64,000 nucleotides of DNA from Niebla homalea (GCA_019925105.1 JAHGAU010000018.1:682001-746000), one strand, 5' to 3'. Shown: positions 23,974-35,674, counted from the stretch's first letter. Numbers and translations: made by a program. The notes: a model not told the origin generated them from the sequence alone.

Positions 23974-24202
23974 GATTAATTAATTAATTTATACTACGGA
24001 TCTAGCTAAGCTAATTCCGGCGTTCCTTAATACGCGGCCTTTTAACCTTGTTAATAACCGCAAAAACCTGATACTCACAACGTCAGGGCAAAAAACCGGC
24101 GTTTACCAGGCCTTTACCCTTTATCCCTTAAGGTAGAGGATATTAACGGCCGTCCAGAGAGTGGCAATCTATTCGTATACTTCCTGTGTTCCAACTCCCC
24201 AA
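23974..24202 (-). mobile_element. 5'-truncated LINE copy inserted in E3
   Basis: About 229 bp homologous to the last 240 bp of the full LINE, in the opposite orientation. Its tail is a degenerate run of ATTA units at the left end. It is flanked by an exact 13-bp duplication AAAAACAATAATT (23961-23973, 24203-24215). The empty site is seen in E4 near 39410-39425. Unlike the full LINE, it still holds many CA and TG dinucleotides. Only 3' UTR is present, so it encodes nothing. Confidence 0.92.
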
Positions 24203-24492
24203 AAAAACAATAATTAAAAACCTAATTAAAAACATCTCCGGCCTTATATTTTTTAATGAACCGCGTAATATATTATTAAATCTATTTTATTTTTCAGTTT
24301 TATTAACCCGTAATAATAACGAACCGTTATACCCTTTAACCTTAATATCCTTTAAAACGGCCCCGAAGCTTATTAAGCTTAAAGCCTATAAAAAAGTTAT
24401 AATAAATAAATATACCCGGATAAATTAAAAGTTAATAAAAAGTAATAAATACGGTTCTCTTAAAGAGAATAATACTTAAGTCTTAATAACGC

Positions 24493-24644
24493 TTTTGAAA
24501 TATAAGGTATAAATTACTTAATTATTTCCTAAGTATAAAAGTGCGACTAAGTACTCCTATATCCCAGCTATCCCAATCGGGTCTAGCTTCGGATTATATC
24601 TAATTTACCCGACTGCCGGGTAACTAATGTGAGTACTTTTAACA
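24493..24644 (-). repeat. Solo family A LTR in E3
   Basis: 152 bp, in the same register as the other family A LTRs, inverted. The plus-strand flanks are AACGC (left) and AACCC (right), a 4-of-5 match. The empty site in E4 near 39700 reads TAATTACGC followed by AGAGTTAAATCC, so this is a solo LTR with a mutated target duplication. Confidence 0.85.
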
Positions 24645-24779
24645 AACCCGGAGCTAGATCCCCGCCGGCGTAATAATACTATAAGGACGGTGGGTTTATA
24701 CCCTTAAACGTGGAGCTAATAATAATATAATTTATTATAAGGCCCGGTAAATAATACGTAATTTTAAATAATAAAAGGT

Positions 24780-26100
24780 ATCGATTATAATAAGACGTTT
24801 ACCTCGGTAATAAAACTTATAAGCTATAAAGTTTTTTTTACTTTTATAACGGTTAATAATTTAAATTTAAAGTAAATAAACGTTAAGATAGCGTTCCTTT
24901 ACGGTCTTATTAAAGAAGAAATATATATAGAATAGTTAAAAGGATAAGAAAAGACCGGTAAAAACGGTAAAAAGCTTTATTATAAGCTTAAAAAAAGCCT
25001 ATATGGATTAATTTACGGCTATAATATAATCAGTTCTGGGAGTTTATAGTTATATAAAGCTTTAAACTTAATTATAGCTATTTATATAAATAACGTCTTA
25101 ATAACCGGCTTATCTAAGTAAGGGATTTAAGATTTAAAAACTATACTTAATAAGGAATTCCGTATATTTAACCTAAGTTTAATAAGTTATTATTTAAGTA
25201 TTATTATTATTTAAAATTAATAAAAATAAATAATTTATCTTAATTAAGAAGCGTATATTAAAAGGGTAATATAAGATTACGATTAATAAAAAGCCTATTT
25301 AATATATATCTTTATATAAATCGATTTTAAGCCGGAACCGTTATTTAAAAGCTATTAAGTAAAGCCGGAATTTAAACAATAATATTAATCGGCGGTAAAC
25401 CTATTAATATATATTATACTCGGTATATAACCGGATATACCTTATATAATAATAGTTATTAACCGGTATTCCGTAAATCTCTCTTATTAATATTAAATAT
25501 ATATAAGGTAAATTATACGTTATTTACGTATTATTATATACTTCTAGTTAATATATAAGGATAAGTTTAGGGCTCTTAATGGGTATATTAACTCCGATTT
25601 TGTAACTAACTTTACCCATAAGTTAACTTTAAATTACTTCTTTAACGCAAAGAGTATACCGATTTATTAATCCTTAAAAGGTAACCAACTATAGTGTTAT
25701 CTACCTATAAAGCTAAATATACGGGATAAACGTAAATTATTAAGGAAGTGATCTGGTTAAAAGACTTATTAAGGTAAATATAATCCGATAAATCTAAATA
25801 TATATTTATTATTACGATCTATAATAATAATTAAAGGGCTATCGTATTAAATAAAAACCCGGTATATTACGTAAGGATAAAGCATATAAGTATTTAACTA
25901 TATTAACTACGGGAGTAACTTAAGGTTAATACCGTTAATCTCGAGTATATTTATATTACGGAATAGGTTGTTAACGGGTTAATAAAGGCCTTATTTATTA
26001 AAACCTTTATATAGTTTAGACGGGCTTTAAGCCTTAAGGAGCCATCATATCAATAGTTTAGGGACCGTATGCTTACCGATAACGGACCTAATGATAAATC
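24780..26100 (+). pseudogene. E3 RT and RNase H relic
   Basis: Aligns with E4 39840-41160. The RT stretch contains an AFLYGLIKEEIYI-like segment near 24890, and the YVDD equivalent is YINNVLI near 25083-25106. RNase H reads TDFVTNFTHKLTL near 25590-25640, followed by LSTYKAKYTG near 25700. Stops and a small deletion before the YVDD box make it dead. Confidence 0.78.
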
Positions 26101-26302
26101 GGGTAATAAGTACCTAATGGGTAATAGCCATATAGGGGAGTAAGCTACTTAGCAACCAGGGGAGCTAGCCACTTAATAACCAGGGGAGCTGCGTAGTAAA
26201 TACGGTGATTAGACTTTTATATAAAAGGATATGATATCAGGGCTATAAAGGAGTTATTCAGTAAGTAAGATTTATAGGCTATGTACGAAGTTTAAAAAGG
26301 AG

Positions 26303-26428
26303 TATTAAATGTGCAGGATCGCCACTTAAAAGATTACGTAATACGGATCAGATTAGATAAGGTAAACGTACTAGACCCAAGTAGGATAACGGCATATAGC
26401 CTTGTATATACACCTCTCAACTTCAACA
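26303..26428 (+). repeat. E3 3' LTR, internally deleted
   Basis: Starts TATTAAATGTGCAGG and ends CTTCAACA, but it is 126 bp instead of 162. About 36 bases (the TATATAGTAATAATTAAG region of E4) are missing. The purine tract AAAAAGGAG precedes it. Confidence 0.85.
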
Positions 26429-26793
26429 ATTCTTAAATAATATTAATATTAAATAATAAATGTCCTTTTTTTTTATTTAAAATAATTATATTAATAAAAA
26501 TATATAACGGGTTTAAGGATATATCCCGGAGCTTTATATACTTAAGGATTTTAGGTTCGGGATTATTTCGGAAAATATTTTTAATTTCTTCCCGCGATTT
26601 ATTAAATTATTATTTATTTTAATTATATTAAATTTAAGGATAATTTCCTTATTCTTTAATTAAGAGTATATTACTTATAAGTATATCGTTTAAGATATTA
26701 TTAATAAAAACGTTATTATAAACTTAATTTTCATAATTCTCCTTTAAAGTAAGGACTTATTAAGGTTATATATCCTTTTTTAAACGTTAAATC
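26429..26793 (-). mobile_element. E8 fragment, left piece (family A, integrase-side pol)
   Basis: Matches E7 from about 50390 to 50760 in the same orientation, that is, the minus-strand pol stretch between integrase and RT. E3 abuts it on the left. E5 is inserted at its right end, at AAATC (26789-26793). No frame survives. Confidence 0.82.
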
Positions 26794-26959
26794 TGTTAAA
26801 AGTACTCATATTAGTTACCCGGCACTCGGGTAGATTAGATATGATCCGAAGCTAGACTTAATTGGGGTAGCCGGGATTCAGGAGTACTTAATCGTACTTC
26901 TATATATAAAGAATAATTAAGCAACTTATACCTTATATTTCGAGAGGTTATAAGCCCGG
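26794..26959 (+). repeat. E5 5' LTR (26794-26945) and primer binding site
   Basis: 152-bp LTR, then GGTTATAAGCCCGG at 26946-26959. It keeps more CA and TG than the internal region. Confidence 0.92.
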
Positions 26960-29280
26960 CCTTGCGATAGCGATGCCCTATAAGGATACCTTTTCCTTAT
27001 TCAATTTTATAGTTATAATGTAGAGATTTGACCGTGTAAAATATACCCAAAAAATAGAAGTATTCTACTTAAGAATATTATTAAATTACGATCTTTAAGC
27101 TATAAAGTTAATTAATAACTTAATAATCTAAAATTCTATAAGGATAAGATGCCTTAACCTTATTACTGCCGGGATATATATGTTTATTAATTAAAAGTAT
27201 AGATATTTATTTTTTAACCTTATAGGTTAATTATACGTTAATACTTATACGCCGGAAACCGGTTATATATAGGGGCTTTGGCTCTATAATATAAAGCGTT
27301 AAGTAAAGCCTTAATAAAGGTCTTAACTGGGAAATTTTAACTTTAATTAAACTCTTTAAAGTTTAAACCTTTAAATTTTATAGTTATAATAAGAAATCTT
27401 TACTTAATTTAAACTTTCTTTATAACTTAAAGGATTTTTAATTTTATTCCGCCGTTAAGATTACTTAATTAAGACCTTTTATAAGGATTACGGAATATTA
27501 TAAAGTTAAAAAACTTTAAACTTTCACTTTTTATAATAAAAAATCTTATCTTTAAAATAAATTTTTATTTTTAAGACGGTAACTTTCATTATATAGTAAA
27601 AATATGACTTAATTTTATCTTTAAAATTACTTAATTAGGATTATCTTTAAGGATTAAATCTAAAGAAAAAGAAGTCTGTTTATTTAAACCGAGATTCCAC
27701 GTTTTAAAAAGGGAAATTAAGAATTAATTACTGAATCCTTTATATCTTAATTAACCCGGAAGGCTACTTAGTTTAATTAACGCCTAGAAGATTAAGGGTA
27801 AAATAATTATAAATAGAAATTATAGCCTTTAAAGTAAGGAACGGTAATTAATTATAGAAATTAACTCTCCGTATTATATTAAGCGTAAAAAAGGTAAATA
27901 ATTTTAAAAAGGTATAAAAATAACTTAAATATCCGTAAAATTTCGGTTTACTATTAATTAAAATAAATTAAACTTTATTTAGAATTTAAGCTTTATTATT
28001 AAAACCCTTAAGTATATTATTATTCCGCTTTATTAATACGGAAATCCTTTTATTATTTTTTATTATTAAGTTAAGAATAAATTCTTCCGCTTTTATTTAA
28101 AAAACCTTCAGAAAGAAAACTGAAGGATTACTTAAGAAATAATTAAAAACGTAAATAGGGAGTATTTACCCCCGTTTATACTGAAGTCTTACAATAGCTT
28201 TAACTTAAAAGTATTTAAAAAACCTTTAATATTACCGCTTAATAAGTTAATTTTTAAGCTCCGTTTAAAAGTAAAAGGCTGGATCCCGTTATTTAATACG
28301 GAATATCCTTTATCCTTAAATAATTCGTTAATTAAGTATTAATTAAAATCTAAATCTTTAAAGTTAAAAAACCCATCGGATTTCTTATTTAATCTTAACT
28401 TTAAGTTTAAATTTAATTAAGTAATTAGTATTTTTTTATACGTAAGCATTAATTTAAGGACCTTAAATTCTTATTTTTTTATTGAAGATAACCTTTAAGA
28501 TTAAAGATTCTGCCTCCGGGAGTTTCTCCCTCGGTATAATACCGTTATTAATTAAATAACGTTAATAAATATTATAGTACTAATAAGTTAAGGATTAATT
28601 AATCCTTAATAACCTTTATAAGCTTATAATTATTAAGGATAAACTTTGGGCTATAATAGTTATTAAGATCCGCTATAAAAATAATATACGCTATTTTATA
28701 AATAAATTGGATACGATTAAAGAAATCTAGATTACTCTTATTATTTATTTTAAACCTTAAAGTTTAGGCTTATATATTAAGTTAACCTAGGAGTTTAAAA
28801 TAATAATAAAAGGTTTAAATAAAACGGTTAACCAATTTATCCGTAAATTCCGTAAGTATATTATTAAAATACTAATTATCGATAAGTTATATAAAGTCCT
28901 TAATTTAATAATTATTTAATTTTTCTTGCTTAATCTTAATGATAATTAATAATATTTTTATATTAACTTAACTTAAAACTAGATTATCCTAAGCCAAAAT
29001 TCTCTTAATTTTAATGAAGTTATATTAAGAGCTATTAACGAAGAATTATAAGTTAATATAGCCTACGTTAATATTACTTTATAGTTATATTTAATAGCTT
29101 TGAAGGTTAATAATAAGCGGTTTTTTATTAAATATAATAATTAAAAGTATAATTACTATACCGTAAAAGGCCGTAATAATAGGCACCCGGAGAATAATTA
29201 TTAAGTCCTTTACCTTAAGAAAAGGATTAAGACGCTATACCGGGGATTAAAGAAGCCGAAAACTAAGGAAGTTATTACCA
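26960..29280 (+). pseudogene. E5 leader and gag relic
   Basis: No start codon can be chosen. The last part, about 29100-29280, reads as a degraded zinc-knuckle-like stretch (a KYNYYTVKGRNNRHPE reading) and then a basic KKRIKTLYRGLKKPKTKE tail. That is what ends a Copia gag. The first kilobase after the primer site is probably untranslated leader. The role (nucleocapsid) is inferred from position. Confidence 0.55.
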
Positions 29281-29980
29281 TTATTATACCAGTAAATCTA
29301 TCGGTTTTAAGGGAGGTTTATAGTATAATGAACGTAAACGTTAAGCTTAAATATATAATAATATCCGTTAACTTAATTAATTTATAAAAGCTAATAATCC
29401 TAAATAACGATTATAGTAAATATTTCTTTTATTAGAAAGAATTCTTTAATAATAACCTTTAACCTTATTAAATAATATCCTTAAAGTTAAGTTTAACGTA
29501 AATTAATTATATGGGTAACATTAATACCGCCCGGGTAACCTATAATATCGATAAGAAAAAGGTAATAATTGAGTTTTTAAACTTTATTTACTCTTCCGAT
29601 AATAAAATAAACCTCCTTTCAGAGACTTAATTCTTAAATAATAAAGTTAAAATAATAACTTCCCGGGTTAAACGGATAATAATTAAAGGACCCGGTAAAT
29701 TCATATACTCCCGGTAAAGATAGCTTTTTATATTAGATTTTTAGGTATTATCTTAATTAATAATAACGGCATTTAATGTATTAAACGATATATTAATTTA
29801 ATATATAAAAATAAGGCATTTCGGCCCTTAATCTATCGCTAAGTTAACTACGGTATTAATAAGGATATCCCTTAAACGTAAATGAAAAGAGTAAAAAGAG
29901 CCCTTAAAAAAGATAACGTATATATATTACGCCTTTAATAAGATAATTTCTCGGCCTTATAAGGGATATCTTAAGTTAGG
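29281..29980 (+). pseudogene. E5 protease and pre-integrase relic
   Basis: One frame gives NINTARVTYNIDKKKVIIEF followed by a NKINLLSET segment (about 29510-29630). This is the end of a Copia aspartic protease, where a beta-strand run leads to xxNLLSxxxL. The active-site DSG could not be recovered. The pre-integrase zinc region follows but has lost its His/Cys residues. Confidence 0.65.
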
Positions 29981-30530
29981 GATTACTCCGTTAAAGCTTA
30001 TTTATTTGGACGTTATAAGGCTTATTAAACTAATAAACTTTAATATAGTTAAATATTTTATTACTTTCCGGGACGACTTTATTTATATATTAGAAGTTTA
30101 CCCGGTAATTTATAAATCAGACGTAACCCGTAAATTTAAGTAGTTTTAAGTTAAATACGAAATTATTAACCGGAAAATTAGGTGCTTACGGATAAATAGC
30201 GGGGATAAATATATATTAAAGGACTTTTAAGATTACCTTAAAGATTATAATATTATTTATAAACCAATAATATAAAATAGCCCTAAATAAAACCCCGTAA
30301 GTAAAAGATTTAACCAAGAAATTAAAAAGCGGATCTATATAATAATTTATAATATAAACTTATTTAAGAATTTATAACCGGAAATCGTTATAATTATTAA
30401 TTATCTTATTATAAAAGAACTTACGTCCAGCTTAAAAGGGAAGATTACCTTATATTAAGCGTAATATAATTAAAAACCGGATTTATTATATTTATGAATA
30501 ATTGGGTTATTAATATGGGTTAAGATTATA
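29981..30530 (+). pseudogene. E5 integrase relic
   Basis: Copia integrase core. LIYLDV near 29998-30015 carries the first catalytic Asp. Then come KYFITFRDDF and VIYKSDV. RINSGDKY near 30189-30212 is the TDNGGEY box, where the Asp has become Asn, as G-to-A mutation gives. The NG-AER region follows, with KRFNQEIKKRI near 30310-30340. FILLGYD appears just after, near 30560. Confidence 0.88.
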
Positions 30531-32700
30531 AAGTACCGGACCTCCTTAAATAAGAGGGCCGATTTATTTATTCTATTGGGTTACGATAATAAGATTATTA
30601 AGATATACTGGGTTTTTAACCTTTAAGTATAAACTTTTAATAAAAAGGTAAAATGATTTTATAACGTTTATATTAAGGAATAAAAGATTACTCTGCTAAA
30701 TAATTTTAATAAAGATACTTTAGCGGAAAAGATTTAGCGTTTAAAAAAGGATATATAGCCTTAATAAATCTTTATTTTAAAGGAGAATTACGAGAATTAA
30801 ATCCATAATAATGCCTTTATTAATAATATCTTAAACGATATACTTATAAATAATATAACCCCGGTTAAAGAATAAGGAAATTATCCTTAAACTTAATATA
30901 ATTAAAATAAGTAATAATTCAATAAATTATAGGAGGAAATTAAAATTATTTTTTAAAATAACTTTAAACTTAAAATCCTTAAGTACTTAAAGTTCTGGGA
31001 TATATCCTTAAACCCGCTATTTATTTTTATTAATATAATTATCTCAGATAAAGAAAAGGATATTTATTATTTAACGTTAATATTATTTAAGAATAAGCCA
31101 AAACTATTTAAGTTAAAAACCTATTAAGAAGCTATAAAAGATATTTATTATAAAATAAATTAATAATTAATGGAAAAAGACGAATATAACTTTTATATTA
31201 AAAATAATATTTAAATACTTATATTTAAGTATATAATACCCCCGGATATAATTATTTTTAAAAAATAATAAATTTATATTCTTAAGAAAAGCGTTAACGG
31301 TTTAATTATTCAATATAAAACCCGCTGGGTAATCCGCGGTTATAAGTAATAAAAAAATATTAATTATAATAAAATTTTCGTTTTTATAATTAAACCTATA
31401 AATTATAAGGTACTTTTTATATTAACGGCGGCCAACGATTAAAACTTAGAGTAAATAAACGTAAAAACGGTTTTTTTTTATAATTTTATTGAGGAAGAAA
31501 TTTATATAAAGTAATTTTATAATTAAGAGAAAAGCACTAATATATATTATAAACTTAATAAGGCCCTTTACGGATTAAAGTAATCCTTTTAATTATAATA
31601 TTATTACTTCTTTACCTTTATAAAGAAATAAGGGTTTAAGTTGATACTTACGGACTATTATGTATTTATATACCTTAAAGATAGGACGATTATAACTCTT
31701 TATATAAATAATATCTTAATTATTAATTTATCTAAAGAAAATATTATAACTTTAAAAAAAATACTTAATAATTAATTCTGTATATTTAACCTAGGGTTAA
31801 TTTATTATTACTTAAGTATAATTATTATAAAAAACCATTAGAATAGAATGTTTCGATTTAATCAGGAAACTTATATAGAAAAAGTCGTTAAAGACTATAA
31901 GCAATAAAATATTACCTTTATATATATTCTTATAAAGCCAAAGTATAAGCTAAAGTTTATACTTAAAGGCTATAAGGTTAACCCAATTTTCCGGAAGAAA
32001 TACCAGTTAACCGTAAGCTTTTTAATATATATTATACTTAAAACTTACTTAAATATCGCTTACTTTATCTTAATAATTAGCCGATATACCTTAAATTTTA
32101 TTAAATATTATTAAAAGTTAATAAAAAGAATTTTACGTTACCTCCGTATTACCGTTACCTTCCAGTTAATATACCGGGGTAAATTAAAAGCTCTTAATAG
32201 TTATACCGATTTTAACTTTACCGTAAATTTAACCCGGAGGTTTATTATGGGCTACGTATTTAATATCGGAAGTACCGCGATTAATTAATAATTTAAGCGT
32301 TAAATTACGGTTACCCTTTTTACTTATAAAGCGGAATATATAAGATAAATATAAGTAGTTAAAGAGGCTTTATAGCTTAAGTAGCTTTTAAGTAAAATCA
32401 GGCCGTATTAAGCTAGGAACCTCCTTATTATTATTATTTATAAAGATAATTAAGGCGTTATAACTTTCGTTAAGAACCCCGTATTCTATGCCCGGATTAA
32501 GTATATAAGTATTTAATAACATTAACTTTAGAAAGTTATAAAAGATAACCGGGTAAATTTAAAATATATCCCGACGTATAAATAAGTCGTTAACGGCTTA
32601 ATAAAGCCTTTATTATATTAGCCCTTTAAGGGGTTCTGCAAGGTATTTAGCCTTAAAGCACCCCCGGAACGTCCTTATATTGACTGAAGCCTCGTTAATA
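30531..32700 (+). pseudogene. E5 RT and RNase H relic
   Basis: Copia RT readable almost end to end. TRWVIRGYK is near 31320, then IINYKVLFILTAANDQNLE. ALYGLK is near 31565-31580, and YINNILII near 31701-31724 is the YVDD box with both Asp replaced by Asn. RNase H follows with YTDFNFTVNLTRRF near 32200, YKAEYIR near 32325-32345 and KDNQGV near 32445. A C-terminal NLKYIPTYKQ-like segment ends it. There are numerous stops at expected Gln and Trp positions. Confidence 0.9.
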
Positions 32701-32728
32701 ACATTAATAGCCTTATAACTTTATCTTT

Positions 32729-32792
32729 AAGCTACTTAGGGTAAGCTTTAAGCCATTTATAAGGGGAACTCCCAGTTACCCATAAGGAGGCC
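32729..32792 (+). repeat. 23-bp minisatellite in E5 (about two units plus a partial)
   Basis: Short version of the family A 3' repeat. The first unit has a 2-base deletion. Confidence 0.8.
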
Positions 32793-33243
32793 ATCATCAG
32801 TCCTAAGGAACTTAAGAATACGTTTTAATATAAATTTAATATATAAGGCAAGAAGGTTAAAAAAATATTTTAAAAGGGGGTAAATCGCAAAAAACGACAT
32901 TTACCCCGGAGTATACCTGGACGAAATCACGCACCCCGGAAGGGTTTAAAAAATGATTTAAGATATAGGGGAGCTTACCGTCGTTACGCCGGCTTTATAA
33001 CTTAAGGGAATAAATGGCATATATTTAGGGCTATAAGTGTAATCTTCCAAGGTATTTTATTATGAAAAAACCACCGTTACGAAGTAAAAGATTACCGTTA
33101 TAAAGGAGCTTTAATAGCTTATAGAAAATATTACTTAAATGGGGTATACGTTATATAAAGATTGAAGTTAAAAAGCAGTAATGGAATATAATATTATAAA
33201 TGGATAATTATATAAATAATATATATTAAAGCTCGAAAAGGAA

Positions 33244-33395
33244 TATTAAAAGTACTCACATTAATTACCCGGTACTCGGGTAAATTAAATATAATCCGAA
33301 GCTAGACCTAATTAGGGTAGCCGGGATTCAGGAGTACTTAGTCGCACTTCTATACATAGAGAATAATTAAGCAACTTACACCTCACATTTCGAGA
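33244..33395 (+). repeat. E5 3' LTR
   Basis: 152 bp, TATTAAAAG to TTTCGAGA, followed by the AAATC target duplication. The two E5 LTRs differ mainly by C/T and G/A changes. Confidence 0.92.
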
Positions 33396-34045
33396 AAATC
33401 TTTTCCATTAAAGTATTTATATTAAAGTTATTTAACGGAATAATTTTCCGTTCCTTAATATAAACGTTATAAAATTATTTTATTTTCTTATTAAAAGTCC
33501 GTATTTAAGGATTTAAGACCCAATATATTTTAATAATCTTATTATTATAGCTTAATAAAATAAATAAATTGGTTTTTTTATTTAAGGAAATCCGGTACTT
33601 TATAATCTTAACTTATATTAATAACTTAATTATTTATAGGTATAATAAATCCGGTTTTTAATTATATTATATTTAATAAAGGGTAATTTTCTTTTTTAAG
33701 TTAAACGTAAGTTTTTTTATAATAAAATAATTAATAATTATTATGATTTTTAGCTATAAATTCTTAAGTAAACCTATATTATAGATTATTATATGGGTCT
33801 GCTTTTTAATTTCCCGGTTAAATTTTTCACTTACGGGATTTTATTTAAAGTTATTTCTTACCGTTAATTTATAGATAATATTATAATCTTTAAATTAATC
33901 TTAAAAGTCCTTCGATATATATTTGCCCCCGTTATTTACCTATAAACGTTTAATTTTCCGGTTAATAGTTTTATATTTAACTTAAAACTGCTTAAATTTA
34001 TAGGCTACGTCCGACTTATAGATTACTGGGTAGACTTCTAATATA
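33396..34045 (-). mobile_element. E8 fragment, right piece (family A integrase region)
   Basis: Continues the E8 reading after E5 and matches E7 50760-51410. It covers the integrase core on the minus strand (the GGCTACGTCCGACTTATAG stretch is the YKSDV region). A family C LTR at 34046 cuts it off, and no continuation of E8 is seen to the right. Confidence 0.82.
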
Positions 34046-34188
34046 TATTGAAATGGTAAGGTATAACTTGCTTAATTAAGTAAGTACTATATAAGGTACT
34101 AAGCGATCTATCTATGAGAAGTCCAGGTAATAGGCTAGTCCCCTTTTAATAATAGTCTGTCTTCTGCACTTCTAATACTCCCACTTGA
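34046..34188 (-). repeat. Family C 3' LTR (E11) with purine tract, minus orientation
   Basis: Read on the minus strand, purine tract TCAAGTGGGAG (34188-34178) is followed by an LTR starting TATTAGAAGTGCAG and ending CATTTCAATA (34177-34046, 132 bp). This marks the 3' end of a minus-strand element whose body should lie to the right. It retains CA and TG. The left flank is ATATA; no matching right duplication was found. Confidence 0.72.
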
Positions 34189-34297
34189 TCAGTAGCTTTA
34201 TAATATTATAATACCGTATTATATTACTTACCAAACAAGGAGTAAAAGCTCCCACTAAACCGTACCACCGTAGCAAGGGGTATATCCATCCTAACTC
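34189..34297. other. Spacer between opposed family C LTRs
   Basis: 109 bases with little RIP. It repeats CTCCCACT near 34178 and again near 34249. It is probably the 3'-most internal sequence of E11. No coding. Confidence 0.5.
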
Positions 34298-34449
34298 TAT
34301 CAGAAGTGTAGAAGGCATAGACCTCGACTATTGCCTAAAGGGGACTAACCTACTTTCTGGACTTCTTATAGATAAATATCGCTTAACACCTTATATAATA
34401 CTTAACTAAGAAAATTATACCCTATTATTTTAATAGGTTATAAGCCCGG
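34298..34449 (+). repeat. Family C 5' LTR (E10, 34298-34435) and primer binding site
   Basis: An LTR of about 138 bp starts TATCAGAAGTG and ends TTTTAATA. GGTTATAAGCCCGG is at 34436-34449. It is homologous to the inverted copy at 34046-34177 over its full length. The primer site shows that an element runs to the right. Confidence 0.78.
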
Positions 34450-35498
34450 CTTGTATACTTATTACTACGCTTAATAATTAGTAAGCCTTAATAACGATAG
34501 CTTAGATACCTTAAGAGTTATATTATCGCTCCGCTAGCATTGTAATAATTCTTATTATTATTATAACTGCTATAATTGCTTAATAGTCCTATTGATTTAA
34601 GCTTTAATTACTTAAAAATAAGGAGGCTAAGATAAAAATAAGAAGGCCAGGAACGTTTTAACTTAAATTACTATTTATATATAGAATCGTAAGATATAAT
34701 AGCTTTATATACCGATTTACGCGTACGCTATAAGGGTATAATAATACTTATAGGGCCGTTAGATCGGCGGATCCCTAATAAACGCGTTAATCCCCTTAAA
34801 GAATAAAGGGAAACGATTATTTATTATTAAAGCGATTAAAGCGGCTTATAAAGCCTATTATCTCGTATATTTAGTCTTTTGATTAAGTTAATTACTTAAT
34901 TTAAGCTATTATTATTTTAACTTTATATTAAAGTTTATCTTAACTACCGTATTAAAGTTTAAGTATAAACAGAAATAAAATACCTACTTTTAAGGCTCTT
35001 TCCTTTTTATTAAAATTATTAAGGTTTATATTAATTATAGCTTTATTTCTAAAGACTCTTTATTAAGACTATTAAGAATACGTTAATTATTTTAATTTAT
35101 ACGTTTTATTACTTTAACCCGTAATTAAATTATTTATCCTTAAATAACGTTCCTTTATCCGGTATATTTTATATACTCTTTAAGCTTTAAGTCTTAAACG
35201 GTCCGTTAAGATTAAGAAGCTTTATTACTTATTATTAGTTTTTAAATTATGGTTCTCGTTAAGTAAGAAGAAACTCCGGGCTTATTACCGTTTACTTTAT
35301 AAGACGTTTCGTTTTATACGTACCTTATTTAAAAAGGCCATAATCTCAGAGGATAACGATCTAAAGTATTATTTATTATTATTATTATATCCGACCCTTT
35401 TAAGATCGCCGGTACTTTTAATAAGGTTGTTAACCTTAAGGATAATTTTGGGTATATTACATAGGAACGTAAAATAAATAAAAGGCTTAAGCTTATCC
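34450..35498 (+). pseudogene. E10 leader and gag-side relic (family C Copia)
   Basis: Internal sequence of E10 between the primer site and the E4 insertion. One frame gives a basic stretch (RRIPNKRVNPLKNKGKR, near 34770-34820), then a long hydrophobic, stop-filled part. It shows no nucleotide match to families A or B. A gag role is inferred from position. It is less RIP-mutated than the family A copies. The TATCC at 35494-35498 is the E4 target duplication. Confidence 0.5.
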
Positions 35499-35674
35499 TG
35501 TTGAATATGCAGGATCGCCACTTGGGAGATCACGTGACGCAGATCAGATTAGATAAGACGGACGTGTTAAACCCGAGTAGGATAGCGGCATATAGCCTGG
35601 CATATAGTCTCACTTTATATATAGTAATAATTAAGAAACTTACACCTTTTAACTTTAATAGGTTATAAGCCCGG
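35499..35674 (+). repeat. E4 5' LTR and primer binding site
   Basis: Starts TGTTGAATATGC, ends AACTTTAATA (162 bp), then GGTTATAAGCCCGG. It is the least mutated family B LTR. Confidence 0.93.

Larger units (their letters stand above)
22384..26428 (+). mobile_element. E3: 3' part of a family B Ty1/Copia element
   Basis: Aligns with E4 from about 37862 to its 3' end. The 5' part of the element is missing from the window. It carries a degraded integrase (about 22960-23420), RT and RNase H (about 24780-26060) and a 3' LTR. Inside it are a truncated LINE copy (23974-24202), a solo inverted family A LTR (24493-24644) and a perfect 57-bp tandem duplication (23543-23656). A deletion of about 40 bases lies just before the YVDD box near 25060-25080 compared with E4. 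To the right, its LTR joins E8. The E8 paralogue E7 shows the continuous sequence near 50390, so E3 inserted into E8. Confidence 0.85.
26794..33395 (+). mobile_element. E5: complete uninterrupted family A Ty1/Copia element
   Basis: 6602 bp with 152-bp LTRs and an exact 5-bp target duplication AAATC (26789-26793, 33396-33400), nested in E8. This is the reference copy for family A because nothing is inserted in it. The LTRs begin TGTTAAAAG and end TTTCGAGA, so the element terminates in GA instead of CA, as the target duplication fixes. Order: primer site, leader/gag, zinc-knuckle-like stretch, protease, integrase, RT, RNase H, 23-bp repeats, purine tract, LTR. It is RIP-mutated and dead, though less so than E6 or E7. 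Confidence 0.94.

Noticed and set aside
24186..24428. Plus-strand open frame of 80 codons
   Set aside because: It spans the end of the truncated LINE, its target duplication and family B pol. A chance frame.
34046..34435. Single 390-bp MITE with long inverted ends
   Set aside because: Each arm has independent LTR features: a purine tract beside one and a primer site beside the other. Two opposed LTRs explain it better.
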